Shown here one piece after another: positions 21,745 to 29,607 of a stretch of 45,282 nt of DNA. The notes beneath the pieces are model-generated. The model was given only the letters and a program-made list of their open reading frames with translations. It did no database searches and was not told the origin of the DNA. A program made the translations under genes and the position numbers. Numbering within the stretch: position 1 is the stretch's first letter; each line of letters starts with the position of its first letter. The stretch spans positions 1-45,282 of the forward strand of contig JAHDWP010000028.1 in assembly GCA_023382715.1 (NCBI GenBank), read 5' to 3'. This DNA comes from Anaerolineae bacterium. Lineage in GTDB: Bacteria > Chloroflexota > Anaerolineae > Aggregatilineales > Aggregatilineaceae.

Positions 21745-22881
21745 CCGCTCACCAATCTCTCTCGCCGCTGCTGCCGCCTCGACGTTGGAGTTGCACAGCG
21801 CGCCTTTGCCCAGGTAGTGCGTGCCCACCAGGTACAGCCCCGGCCAGCCGGCCACCTCGCGCTTGCCCGCCGCCATGTCGTTCGGCGGCTCATCCACGCG
21901 CAGAGGCCAGCCGTCGTGGTTGGTTTGCACGTCGCCCAGGTCGAGGTAGTTGAACAGCGCCGGGCGGTAGCCGGTCGCCAGGATCAGGGCATCCACCCGG
22001 TGACGCGATCCGTCGGTCAGCACCACATCCGGCCCTTCGCAGCGCGCCGGGCCGTTCACGCAGACGACGCGCCCGCCGCGCACCGCCTGGATCAGCTCCG
22101 CGCCGCGCGTAGCCCCTGCTGCTGAGCTTTCGGCCTCGCTGCACGGCACCTTGATGCCGATCTGCTCCAGGCGGTCGAAGTGCGCGCTCTCCACCCAGCG
22201 CAGCAGCGAGTCGCTCAGTGGCGCGGGTAGCCTCTCAGCGAGCATCATCCAGACTTGTTCGGGCAGTCCTCGTGGGTAGCGCGGACGCAGCACGATGCCG
22301 GTGCGCTGGGCGAGCAGGACGGGCCGGGCGGCGTGCGCGCCGAGATCGGTGACGATATCCACGCCGCTCGGCCCATTGCCGACGACCATCACCCGCCGTC
22401 CGGCGAATGGCTCCGGCCCCCGGTAGTCGCAGGCGTGGAGCAGCATCCCGCTGAACGTCTCGTGGCCGGGGATGGGCGGGGTGTAGGGGCAGCTAAAGCG
22501 CCCCGTCGCCAAGATGACCGCCGGGTGCCACGACGAGCCGGCGCTGGTTTCGGCGCGCCAGCCGTCGCCTTCGGGAAAGACTCGTGCGATGGCGACGCCC
22601 AGCCGGATGTTCAGACGATGGGCGTGGACGAATTGCTCCAGGTAGCGGTGATACTGGTGGGCGGTGGGGAACAGACCGAACCACCAGGGGAAGCGTCGCC
22701 CCGGCAGATGCGAATAGAAGCGGGTCGTGTTCAGGCGCAGCGACGGGTACAGGTTGGCCCAGGTTGAGGCGAGGACGGGCGCGCGGTCGAGCACGAGGTA
22801 GGGAATGCCCGCGCGCCCCAGGAAATAGGCGCTGGCGATCCCTGCCGGACCCGCGCCGATGACCAAAACACTGTCGGTCAC
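21619..22881 (-). CDS. Flavin-containing monooxygenase-like oxidoreductase
   Basis: A 420-residue FAD- and NADPH-binding protein. The FAD motif is VIGAGPAGIASAYFLG (7-22). A second Rossmann motif is VVGNGPSGVDI (166-176). Between them FSGMLLHACDY (143-153) matches the FxGxxxHxxxY fingerprint of flavin monooxygenases and Baeyer-Villiger-type enzymes. ILATGYRP occurs near the C-terminus. The substrate is unknown. The real fold should end near residue 383; the remaining tail (PHPCTPLPHRGEGK onward) is encoded by a palindromic repeat element that also supplies the stop codon. The start ATG at 22881 lies just before the FAD strand. Transcribed alone, converging on tmk. Confidence 0.88.
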   Translation of the reverse strand: MTDSVLVIGAGPAGIASAYFLGRAGIPYLVLDRAPVLASTWANLYPSLRLNTTRFYSHLPGRRFPWWFGLFPTAHQYHRYLEQFVHAHRLNIRLGVAIARVFPEGDGWRAETSAGSSWHPAVILATGRFSCPYTPPIPGHETFSGMLLHACDYRGPEPFAGRRVMVVGNGPSGVDIVTDLGAHAARPVLLAQRTGIVLRPRYPRGLPEQVWMMLAERLPAPLSDSLLRWVESAHFDRLEQIGIKVPCSEAESSAAGATRGAELIQAVRGGRVVCVNGPARCEGPDVVLTDGSRHRVDALILATGYRPALFNYLDLGDVQTNHDGWPLRVDEPPNDMAAGKREVAGWPGLYLVGTHYLGKGALCNSNVEAAAAAREIGERLRACTKTPHPCTPLPHRGEGKSCALLPFSPWREKGLGDEGS

Positions 22882-22975
22882 GAGGATGTCTCCCTGGGGT
22901 GCGAACCTGTGCGCGCCTTATCTTGGCTCAGATCGGCCCAGCCGACAAGAACTGCATACCCAGGGCACCTTGTGA

Positions 22976-23052
22976 ACCGCAGAGGCGCAGAGAATGCGAA
23001 GAAGAACCACACGATTCCCCGCTTTTCTCTGCGCGCTCTGCGCCTCTGCGGC
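22976..23052. repeat. Family-C palindromic element upstream of the monooxygenase gene
   Basis: ccgcagaggcgcagag and ctctgcgcctctgcgg are exact complements at the two ends. The interior is more AT-rich (agaagaaccacacgattccc). It sits between the monooxygenase start and the Hsp20 terminator. Confidence 0.75.
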
Positions 23053-23079
23053 TAGGTTTGGGCGAGATGTCGTCCAACC

Positions 23080-23111
23080 AAAAGCCGCCGGAAGACACTT
23101 CTCCGGCGGCT
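23080..23111 (-). terminator. Intrinsic terminator of the Hsp20 gene
   Basis: On the minus strand, agccgccgga pairs with tccggcggct (10 bp, 9-nt loop), and TTTT follows. It begins 25 nt after the Hsp20 stop codon. Confidence 0.75.
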
Positions 23112-23136
23112 GCGGCTGTGTGGCCTGGCGCGGGCG

Positions 23137-23604
23137 TTATTTCTTGCCCGCCTTGATCGAGATCTGCTTGGGCTGGGCCTGTGGCAGCTTGGGCAGCACG
23201 ATGTTGAGCACACCGTTGTCGAACGAAGCATCCACCTTGTCGGTGTCCACTGTGCCCGGCAGGCGCAGGCTGCGCTGGAACGAGCCGTAGCTGCGCTCGC
23301 GGTAGTGGTAGCGGTCACCGTCCTTCTCGATGGTGTCGCCCACCTCACCGCTGACGGTGAGCACGTTGTCCTCTAGCTCGACCTTGACATCCTCTGGCTT
23401 GATGCCGGGCAGGTCAATGCGGATGGCGATCTCGTGATCGTTCTCGACGACATCCAGCGCCGGGCGCAGCAGCGGGCGGCGCGTATCGCTGTCGAAGAAC
23501 GACGGCCAGCCACGCCACATCTCGCTGAACAGCTCGTCCATGGTCCGGAGCGGATCGGCCAGCGCTGTCTCGCGCTGAGGGTTCCAACGAATCAAGCTAC
23601 GCAT
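23137..23604 (-). CDS. Small heat shock protein, Hsp20/alpha-crystallin family
   Basis: A 155-residue ATP-independent holdase chaperone. The alpha-crystallin domain spans about 45-140, with DLPGIKPEDVKVELEDNVLT, the RSYGSFQRSLRLP strand and the hallmark GVLNIVLPK. The C-terminal extension carries ISI, the I-x-I motif that mediates oligomer assembly. The N-terminal arm (RTMDELFSEMWRGWPSFFD) is aromatic-rich as usual. The ATG has cctcct complement (aggagg) at 8 nt. No CIRCE or clear HAIR element is seen upstream; a small inverted repeat cttacgataag lies at 23621-23631. Single-gene unit with its own terminator. Confidence 0.95.
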   Translation of the reverse strand: MRSLIRWNPQRETALADPLRTMDELFSEMWRGWPSFFDSDTRRPLLRPALDVVENDHEIAIRIDLPGIKPEDVKVELEDNVLTVSGEVGDTIEKDGDRYHYRERSYGSFQRSLRLPGTVDTDKVDASFDNGVLNIVLPKLPQAQPKQISIKAGKK

Positions 23605-23799
23605 GGTGTAATCCTCCTAGCTTACGATAAGCCTCTGTCAACCTGCTGTAGTGAACTATCCCTATGATGACTCGCTCGTGTAAAAATCACGTCAGCGCCG
23701 CGCAAGAATCAGATCAGCGTCACATAAGAGTTGCGTGAGTTGCGCACTGGCTGGCGATCCAAATTCCTCCCTCCATACGCGGCTATACATTACCCCATC

Positions 23800-23981
23800 T
23801 TAGAGGCTGTTATGAACTTTGGCAGGCGGGCAGTTCCTGTGCTTGCCCCCCATCCTCGGTCCTTCCCCCGCACGGGGGGAAGGAAGAAGCCCGCCCTGGC
23901 CCCTTCCCTCCGCTTGCGTGGGGGAAGGGATCGGGGGATGGGGGGATGTCCACCCGGCAGAAGTGCATAACACGCTCTAGA
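23800..23981. repeat. MITE-like element with inverted ends
   Basis: Left tagaggctgttatgaacttt and right aagtgcataacacgctctag are imperfect inverted repeats. The interior contains two fold-backs built from cttcccccgcacggggggaa and cccttccctccgcttgcgtg. Related ends occur at 21603-21744, 35466 and 38756. Confidence 0.7.
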
Positions 23982-24012
23982 GCGTGCCTGCTCCGCCATC
24001 CCCGGCCCTTCG

Positions 24013-24139
24013 CCCACAAAGGAAGCTGCTGGCGAAATGTCTCGTAGGGGCGTATGGCCATACGCCCCTACGAGGGCGCAGCAGAGCAGCGCCCCCTACG
24101 GGAGGCGGCCAGAGGGCGGGGCCTTCTGCCGCAGCAGAC
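24013..24139. repeat. Family-B element, opposite orientation to 17078
   Basis: The perfect palindrome 24041-24074 has arms ctcgtaggggcgtatgg and complement. Left flank cccacaaaggaagctgctgg and right flank ccttctgccgcagcag are the reverse complements of the flanks at 17078-17176. The palindrome centre is ggcc here and gc between tt and aa there. Confidence 0.8.
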
Positions 24140-24153
24140 TTCCGAAAGCTCAT

Positions 24154-24226
24154 CGCCGAGGCGCAGAGAGGGCTGAGGAAAACAAATGATACGCTCTTCT
24201 CTGCGCCCTCTGCGCCCTCTGCGGTT
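24154..24226. repeat. Family-C palindromic element
   Basis: cgccgaggcgcagagagggc opens and ctctgcgccctctgcgg closes the element; the interior is AT-rich (aggaaaacaaatgatacgct). Confidence 0.7.
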
Positions 24227-24291
24227 CCAGAATTTCGCATCCCCAGCCTTGCCCTGCCAGGGTTTGCGCGCGCCTGTTACGGCAGCCCCTT

Positions 24292-24321
24292 TTGGGCAGA
24301 CCCCGCCAGATACGGTATAAT
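24292..24321 (+). promoter_or_regulatory. Promoter of the MBL-fold gene
   Basis: TTGGGC (24292-24297) and a perfect TATAAT (24316-24321), 18 bp apart. The leader would be about 45 nt. Confidence 0.65.
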
Positions 24322-24373
24322 TTCCGCGATTCTTAGCGAAATTCGATCGGGGTGGGCACGCAAGGAACTGAGC

Positions 24374-25012
24374 ATGGACATCACCTGGTATGGGCATAGC
24401 TGCTTTCGGGTGGTTGAGCGTGGCTATGCCACCGTCGTCACCGATCCGTTCGACGCCAGCCTGGGCTACGAGCCGCTGCGCCTGAAGGCGGACCTCGTCA
24501 CAGTGAGCCACGACGCGCCTGGCCACAGCTATCTGGCGGGCGTCAAAGGCGTTACGCACGTCATCCAGGGGCCGGGCGAATACGAGATCGGCGGAGTTTT
24601 CATCATCGGCGTGGCCACTTACGACCAGACGCGCGAAGTGCCGCGCCGCAACGTGGTCTACGTGCTGGACTACAACACCCTGACCGTGGCTCACCTGGGC
24701 GATCTGGACCACGTGCCGAGCCAGTCCATGATTGACGCGCTGGGGCCGGTGGACATCGCCCTGGTGCCGGTGGGCGGGGGCAGCGGGCTGTCGTCGGGGC
24801 AGGCCGCAGAGGTGATCAGCCTGCTGGAGCCGAGCATCGTCATCCCGATGCACTTCCAGACGCCCGATCTGCGTGGCCTGGAGCTGGACCCGGTGGATCG
24901 TTTCTTGAAAGAGATGGGCCTCAACAGCATCGAGACACAGGCGATGCTGCGCATTGCGCCTGGAGTGTTGCCGGAGCAGACGCAGGTGGTGCTGCTCGAT
25001 TACCAGCGCTAG
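24374..25012 (+). CDS. MBL-fold protein, UlaG-like, with degenerate metal motif
   Basis: A 212-residue metallo-beta-lactamase-fold protein of the UlaG/YycJ-like type. It opens MDITWYGHSCFRV with H8. The expected THxHxDH loop reads VSHDAPGHSYL: H46 and H51 are kept, but the second His is Ala48 and the Asp is Gly50. Later ligands are present: HLGDLDH (107-113) and PMHF. Loss of two of the five first-site ligands suggests altered metal binding or a non-hydrolytic role; similar variants are known in related phyla. The ATG at 24374 follows a good promoter, with aaggaa 8 nt upstream. It is probably co-transcribed with the 99-residue gene downstream (94 nt). Confidence 0.85.
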   Translation: MDITWYGHSCFRVVERGYATVVTDPFDASLGYEPLRLKADLVTVSHDAPGHSYLAGVKGVTHVIQGPGEYEIGGVFIIGVATYDQTREVPRRNVVYVLDYNTLTVAHLGDLDHVPSQSMIDALGPVDIALVPVGGGSGLSSGQAAEVISLLEPSIVIPMHFQTPDLRGLELDPVDRFLKEMGLNSIETQAMLRIAPGVLPEQTQVVLLDYQR

Positions 25013-25106
25013 GAGAAAAACGCGCCACGCGGTGCGGTTTGGATGCGAGTTCCGCTTATGGCTCAGGCCCCCGGACTCAGCATCCGCCAGAGAAACGGAC
25101 GCGAGG

Positions 25107-25406
25107 ATGATCAAACTGCTGCTCACATGGGACATCAAGCCAGGCCGCGACCAGGAGTACTTCGAGTTCATGGTGCGCGAATTTGCGCCGGGCGTGCAGC
25201 GCCTGGGCATCACGCCGACCGAAGCCTGGTTCGCGGTCTATGGTGACTGCCCGCAGATCATGATGGAGGGCGTGGCCGAAGACTTCCCCACCATGCAGCA
25301 GATTCTGGCCAGCAGCGAGTGGGCCGCGCTGTACGAGCAATTGCTCGACTACGTGGACAATTATCAGCAGAAGCTCGTCCGCGCCAACACCGGCTTCCAG
25401 ATTTAG
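25107..25406 (+). CDS. Small conserved protein, possible dimeric alpha-beta barrel
   Basis: A 99-residue protein I do not recognise with certainty. It begins MIKLLLTWDIKPGRDQEYFE, runs through a Trp/Tyr-rich strand (PTEAWFAVYGDCPQIMM) and ends with a helix (YVDNYQQKLVRANTGFQI). Strand-helix-strand-strand-helix order and size fit a ferredoxin-like dimeric barrel such as NIPSNAP or EthD domains. No catalytic residues can be named. The ATG has gcgagg directly upstream. The frame is open further back but through the 3' end of the MBL gene. A strong terminator follows. Confidence 0.75.
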   Translation: MIKLLLTWDIKPGRDQEYFEFMVREFAPGVQRLGITPTEAWFAVYGDCPQIMMEGVAEDFPTMQQILASSEWAALYEQLLDYVDNYQQKLVRANTGFQI

Positions 25407-25440
25407 CTGTTCCCGCGTCCAGGCCCCACGCAGAGGATCG

Positions 25441-25465
25441 AAGAGCGACCCATCGGGTCGCTCTT
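25441..25465. terminator. Bidirectional terminator hairpin
   Basis: aagagcgaccc and gggtcgctctt form a perfect 11-bp stem with a 3-nt loop, located between two converging genes. The T run on the + side is short (ctcttgtcat), so strength is uncertain. Confidence 0.65.
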
Positions 25466-25505
25466 GTCATAATATCGCGCAGCGCTGGCCTGCCTCAGCC
25501 AGCCG

Positions 25506-25805
25506 TCAATCGCCCTTGTCCGTGCCGGAGTCGGGGGGCGGCGAGGCCGCTGGTGCATCGGGCTTCGCCTCGTTCTTAGTGTCGCTCGCGCCGTTCTCGC
25601 GCTTGGGCGTGCTGGCCAGGGTGTTGGCCCCTTTGCTGTCTTTGGCGTACCAGCCCGATCCCTTGAAGACGATGCCGACTGGCTGCGGCACACGATGAAC
25701 GTGCCCGCCGCATTCCGGGCACTCGGTCAGCGGAGCATCGCTGAAGCGCTGGCGCTGGTCAAAACGCACGCCACACACAGCGCATTCGTAGGTATAGATT
25801 GGCAT
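25506..25805 (-). CDS. FmdB-family zinc-ribbon regulatory protein
   Basis: A 99-residue protein with the FmdB/putative regulatory zinc ribbon at its start: MPIYTYECAVCG (C8, C11), then CPECGG (C29, C32). The family was named from a formamidase-operon gene and is proposed to regulate or to bind zinc; biochemical roles are poorly known. The following VFKGSGWYAKDS motif is also family-typical. The C-terminal third (KRENGASDTKNEAKPDAPAA) is disordered. Its own promoter lies at 25838-25866. Divergent from xylulokinase, converging with the 99-residue + strand gene. Confidence 0.92.
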   Translation of the reverse strand: MPIYTYECAVCGVRFDQRQRFSDAPLTECPECGGHVHRVPQPVGIVFKGSGWYAKDSKGANTLASTPKRENGASDTKNEAKPDAPAASPPPDSGTDKGD

Positions 25806-25837
25806 TGCTCATCCTCATCATCTCACGCCAACAGTAT

Positions 25838-25866
25838 AGTATAATCCATCTCACAGGCAGTCACAA
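25838..25866 (-). promoter_or_regulatory. Promoter of the FmdB gene
   Basis: On the minus strand, TTGTGA (25866-25861) and TATACT (25843-25838) with a 17-bp spacer. The leader is about 26 nt. The -35 hexamer is the same as in the glycoside hydrolase promoter. Confidence 0.65.
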
Positions 25867-26057
25867 GGGGACGTGCGTAAGAAATTCGGAAAAAACCGCG
25901 CGCACCCCTGCAACCCGCCAGGTCTCGCGGTGTACCCTGATAGCCAGCGTGTCGCGTCTGCTCACGTTCTCGCTCTGCTACTTCTCTCTCCGCTGATGGC
26001 GAAGCGGCGGAGCGCTGAAGGGCAGGCACAGATGCGCCATGTGGAGGGAGGTTGGTG

Positions 26058-27557
26058 ATGCGTCTGACCGATCGCACCGATGTCGTGCTGGGCATTGATG
26101 TCGGCACGCAAAGCGCCAAGTGCGTCGTGCTCGACGCAGCGGGCGGGCTGCGCGGCGTCGGCCAGGAATCCTACGACATCCTCACCCCGCGCCCGCAGTG
26201 GATCGAGCAGGACCCGCACGTCTGGTGGGCGGCGGTGGTCAGTGCCGTGCGCCAGGCCATGCGCGAAGCCGAGATGACGGCGGGGCGCGTGCGCGGCATC
26301 GGCGTCACTGGCCAGATGCACGGCGCGGTGCTGATCGGCGAAGACCTGGAGCCGCTGCGCCCGGCGATCATCTGGATGGATCGGCGCAGCGCCAACCTCT
26401 GCGAGCTGATCCTCAAGCGCGTCCCGCCCGACGTGGTGCTCACGGAAGCGGGCAACCGCCTGTCACCGGGTTTCGCCGGGGCCAGCATCGCCTGGCTGCG
26501 CGAGGTCGAGCCGGAGACGCTCGACCGGGCGCGGGCCATCATCCAGCCCAAAGACTTCATCGTGCTGCGCCTCACCGGCGAGATCAGCAGCGAGCCGAGC
26601 GACGCTTCGGCCACGTGGCTCTACGACATCCGCCAGCGCCGCTGGTCGGAGACGCTGGCCAACGCCTGCGGCGCGCCCATGCAGGCGCTGCCGACCCCGC
26701 TGGCCTCCACGACCGTGGTCGGCGGGCTGCGCCCCACCCCCGCCTTCGATCTCGGCCTGCGCCCGGATATTCCAGTGGTCGCCGGGGCGGGCGATCAGGC
26801 CGCGCTGCTGCTGGGCACCGGCGTCGTCGAGCCGGGGCGCGGCTCGATCACCGTCGGGACAGGCGGGCAGATGACCGTCGTCTCGGCGCGGCCCATGATT
26901 GACCCACAGCTTCGCCTGAACACCTTCTGCCACGCTGTGCCGGGCCGCTGGTATACGATGGGGGCCATCCTCAACGCGGGGGTGGCGCTGCGCTGGTGGC
27001 GCGATGCGCTCGGCGGGCGCGGCGCGACGAGCTATCACGCGCTGCTGGCCGAAGCAGCCCAGGTGCCTGCGGGCGCGGAGGGGCTGCTCTTCCTGCCCTA
27101 CCTGGAAGGGGAGCGCACGCCGTATATGAATCCCAACGCGACCGGGGCCTTCGTCGGGCTGACGCTGCGCCACACACAGGCGCACATGACCCGCGCCGTG
27201 CTGGAGGGCGTGGCCTTCGCCTTCAAGGACTGCCTGCTGACACTGCGCGAGGCGGGGCCGGTGCCCGATCATTTCCTGGTGGGTGGGGGCGGCGCACAGG
27301 GCGGGCTGTGGCGGCAGATTCTGTCGAGCACGCTGGGCGTGTCGCTGCAAACCGTCGAGGGAACCGAGCACACGGCGACCGGCGCGGCGATGCTGGCCGG
27401 GCTGGGCGCGCGCATCTTCTACGACCTGGCGCAGGCGGTGGCCAGCGTCGTGCGCTACGGCGCGACCGAGACCCCCGACCCGGCAGATCACGCGCTCTAC
27501 GCCGCGCAGCACGCCCGCTACCAGGCGCTCTACCCGGCGCTCAATCCCGCGCCGTGA
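26058..27557 (+). CDS. xylB: Xylulokinase
   Basis: A 499-residue FGGY-family carbohydrate kinase, expected to phosphorylate D-xylulose with ATP. The N-terminal phosphate motif is GIDVGTQSAKCVVLDAAG. The xylulokinase substrate motif is GVTGQMHGAVLIG, with WMDRRS next. The adenosine side shows AGAGDQAALLLGTG, GSITVGTGGQ and, near 405, VGGGGAQGGLWRQIL. Length is normal for XylB. Distinguishing xylulokinase from related pentulokinases is by the QMHG motif only. The ATG at 26058 is chosen over in-frame TTG and GTG codons just before it because gggaggt sits 6 nt upstream. No xylose isomerase or transporter is in the window, so the pathway context is absent. Confidence 0.88.
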   Translation: MRLTDRTDVVLGIDVGTQSAKCVVLDAAGGLRGVGQESYDILTPRPQWIEQDPHVWWAAVVSAVRQAMREAEMTAGRVRGIGVTGQMHGAVLIGEDLEPLRPAIIWMDRRSANLCELILKRVPPDVVLTEAGNRLSPGFAGASIAWLREVEPETLDRARAIIQPKDFIVLRLTGEISSEPSDASATWLYDIRQRRWSETLANACGAPMQALPTPLASTTVVGGLRPTPAFDLGLRPDIPVVAGAGDQAALLLGTGVVEPGRGSITVGTGGQMTVVSARPMIDPQLRLNTFCHAVPGRWYTMGAILNAGVALRWWRDALGGRGATSYHALLAEAAQVPAGAEGLLFLPYLEGERTPYMNPNATGAFVGLTLRHTQAHMTRAVLEGVAFAFKDCLLTLREAGPVPDHFLVGGGGAQGGLWRQILSSTLGVSLQTVEGTEHTATGAAMLAGLGARIFYDLAQAVASVVRYGATETPDPADHALYAAQHARYQALYPALNPAP

Positions 27558-27559
27558 GG

Positions 27560-27645
27560 TGGTGATTGGTGATTGGTTTTTAGTAAGGGCGGCTCGCTCA
27601 TTTCCTTGTTCCACCGGCGACCAACCACCAACCACTAACTAACGC
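27560..27645. repeat. Fold-back repeat between converging genes
   Basis: ggtgattggtgattggt and accaaccaccaaccac face each other across a 35-bp centre. They may form the shared transcription end of the two converging genes. Related words occur at 37408-37500. Confidence 0.5.
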
Positions 27646-27653
27646 TTTCCCGC

Positions 27654-28877
27654 TCACGCCTCAGGCGGGGGCGCACTGCGCCGCGACCAGCGCCGCCAGC
27701 CCCACCAGCCCACCAGGGCGATGACGATCAGCGCCGCCAGCCGGACCGCCAGCCGCAGCGGGTCAGTATCCGCCACCAGCACGACGAGCAGCGCCAGCCC
27801 CACCAGCGCGATCAGGCCCACCAGCAGGCGCTCGCGCTCGCCTTGCAGCAGGGCGACGCGCGTGTTGAGCGTGCGCAGCGTCAGGTCCATGCGGCGCAGC
27901 GTGCTGTCAATGTAGTGGATGTCCGCCCGCACCTGCGCGTGCAGCATCTCCAGCCGGCTGACCTGCGCTTCCCAGACGGTCGGCGCGGCGTCCCACAGGC
28001 CGCTGCGCATCAGCGCCAGCCGGTATTCGAGAGCCAGCGTGTGCAGTTCCTGGGCCACGGCGTGTGTCTCAGCCAGGTCGGCCAGCGCCGCGCCATAGGT
28101 GGCTTCGAGCGTGTCCAGCCCGGCTTGCAGCGGCGCAAGCGCGCGCACGCCGGTCAGCTGGCCCGGCGACCCCCATGCCTGGGCCGCCTGCATCACCTTA
28201 TCCAGTGCGGCCTGCTGCTGGCGCGAGGCGCGCGAGGCGTGGTCGGTGTACGCATCCAGGCGGTGGCGGGCCTGGACGGGGAACCAGTCAAGCAGCGGGG
28301 CCTGGGCGCGCAGAAACAGATCGGCCCGCGTCTGCGTGCGCGCGTCGGGATAGATCAGCATATGTGGCTGGTCGACAGTGCTCAGGCAGAGCATGCCGAA
28401 GTGCGTCTTGATCGCCTGCAGGCGCTCTTGTTCGAGGTCTTCGGGCGGGCGCGGGGCGATACCACACCAGTAACGGGTCATGTCCAGCCACGTCGGGGTG
28501 TTGGGCGGGCGGTTGAGCACCTGGTCGAGCATGGCCCACATACTCTGATCGTGCTCTCCGACGCGCATGACCGCCAGGCGCAGCACGAGCATGTTGCGCA
28601 GCGCGTAGATGGCGAGCACAGCGGTTGCGTTGATCAGCCCCTGGAGCGGGGCGACAGCGGCCAGCGACTGCGGCTCGTCCGGGGGCGCGCCCTGCCAGAC
28701 GGAGATCGCGGGCAGCGCCGGGGCGGGCAGCGCCAGCCAGCCGGCCAGCGCCTCCCACTGGCGGCGGACATCGGTCACGAAGGCGTCGTGCCGGTCGCGG
28801 CGGCGGGCGTCGGTGTCGCCCGGCGCTTCGCGCAGGTAGAAGTGTGTGGCCTGAACCATCGGCTCGCGGATGAGCAT
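27654..28877 (-). CDS. Unrecognised helical protein with C-terminal double membrane helix
   Basis: A 407-residue protein of unknown family. The first 130 residues hold VQATHFYLREAPGD, then a segment with RRQWEALAGWLALP, and an ALRNMLVLRLAVMR helix. Residues 130-200 include WLDMTRYWCGIAPRPPEDLE. Residues 210-350 are coiled coil (TLRRMDLTLRTLNTRVALLQ). Two TM helices close the protein (LIALVGLALLVVLVA; LAALIVIALVGWWGWRRW), with a short basic tail. The order of a soluble N-terminal domain, coiled coil and terminal membrane pair resembles the CATRA proteins of caspase/TPR conflict systems, but this is a weak likeness and no caspase or TPR gene is adjacent. The ATG has aaggaa 6-7 nt upstream. Confidence 0.65.
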   Translation of the reverse strand: MLIREPMVQATHFYLREAPGDTDARRRDRHDAFVTDVRRQWEALAGWLALPAPALPAISVWQGAPPDEPQSLAAVAPLQGLINATAVLAIYALRNMLVLRLAVMRVGEHDQSMWAMLDQVLNRPPNTPTWLDMTRYWCGIAPRPPEDLEQERLQAIKTHFGMLCLSTVDQPHMLIYPDARTQTRADLFLRAQAPLLDWFPVQARHRLDAYTDHASRASRQQQAALDKVMQAAQAWGSPGQLTGVRALAPLQAGLDTLEATYGAALADLAETHAVAQELHTLALEYRLALMRSGLWDAAPTVWEAQVSRLEMLHAQVRADIHYIDSTLRRMDLTLRTLNTRVALLQGERERLLVGLIALVGLALLVVLVADTDPLRLAVRLAALIVIALVGWWGWRRWSRRSAPPPEA

Positions 28878-29607
28878 GGGAAGTTCCTTCTCGAAATCGG
28901 CGCCAGGTGGGTGAGCAGTGATCGGTTTTCAGTGATCAGTCTTCGGTTGTCAGTGAGCTATAGGTACGCTCGCCAGCGCGTGGCCAATCACACGGTGTTG
29001 ACGGCGACTGTGGTCACGTTGCTAAGGCCGCTCTCTAAACGGCAAAAGCCGCTTGCGCGGCTTTGCACTCTGCCGCCGAAGCGGACAGAGGGGGTATGCC
29101 TTATATTATCGCATACACTCCGGGAAAAATACAACGACTCTATATCGCCGGGAGACATCTCGCGAGGATGGTGCCGGTGAGATGACTTTGTTGGAACGTA
29201 TTGGCTAAGAGACCGCTTGAAAAGCCGCGTGCCTGCCTTTGCCCCCCATCCCCGGCCCTTTCCCCACGAGGGGGGAAGGGAGAAAAGCGCGTCCGCTAAG
29301 CCCCTCCCTCCTTGCGGGGGAGGGGTTTGGGGTGGGGGGAGACAACCTCTCAAATAGCCGAACCCAGGATACCTTACTGCTCGATGACGCGGGCACCTGG
29401 TGACGTGCTCCCGTAGAGGCGTATGGCCATATGTCCCTGCGGACTCGCGCCGTTCCTGTAGGGGGGGGGGTGTAACTCCCCCCCTACAAGGGCGCAGCAG
29501 GGCAGCGCCCCTACGTTCCGCGCGCAGCATTCGCGCCAATTCGCTCACCTGCATCAATACACCCCCGACTGACAACTGACAACTGACGGCTGACAACTGA
29601 TCACTTC
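28878..29607. other. 730-bp non-coding region bounded by family-G repeats
   Basis: Repeat words of gtcagtgatcggtt type at about 28915-28960 and gacaactgacaactgacggc at about 29563-29600 are inverted relative to each other. Inside are a stem-loop (aaagccgc/gcggcttt, 29045-29064), an AT-rich patch (29095-29145), an element of the 23800 type with ccccccatccccggcccttt at about 29240-29342, a degraded family-B palindrome at 29409-29441, and a fold-back with a run of ten G (29461-29470). No gene is supported. Confidence 0.6.

Larger units (their letters stand above)
23605..24373. other. Non-coding region packed with three nested element types
   Basis: No gene is supported in this 769-bp stretch between divergent Hsp20 and MBL genes. 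23605-23760 is relatively AT-rich leader and promoter DNA for Hsp20, with caact repeats on the minus strand. 23800-23981 is a MITE-like element, 24013-24139 a family-B element and 24154-24226 a family-C element. The last 80 bp hold the MBL promoter. Longer open frames that cross the region are made of repeat sequence. Confidence 0.7.

Noticed and set aside
23605-23640. CIRCE or HAIR heat-shock operator upstream of Hsp20
   Set aside because: The inverted repeat cttacgataag is too short and does not match either consensus.
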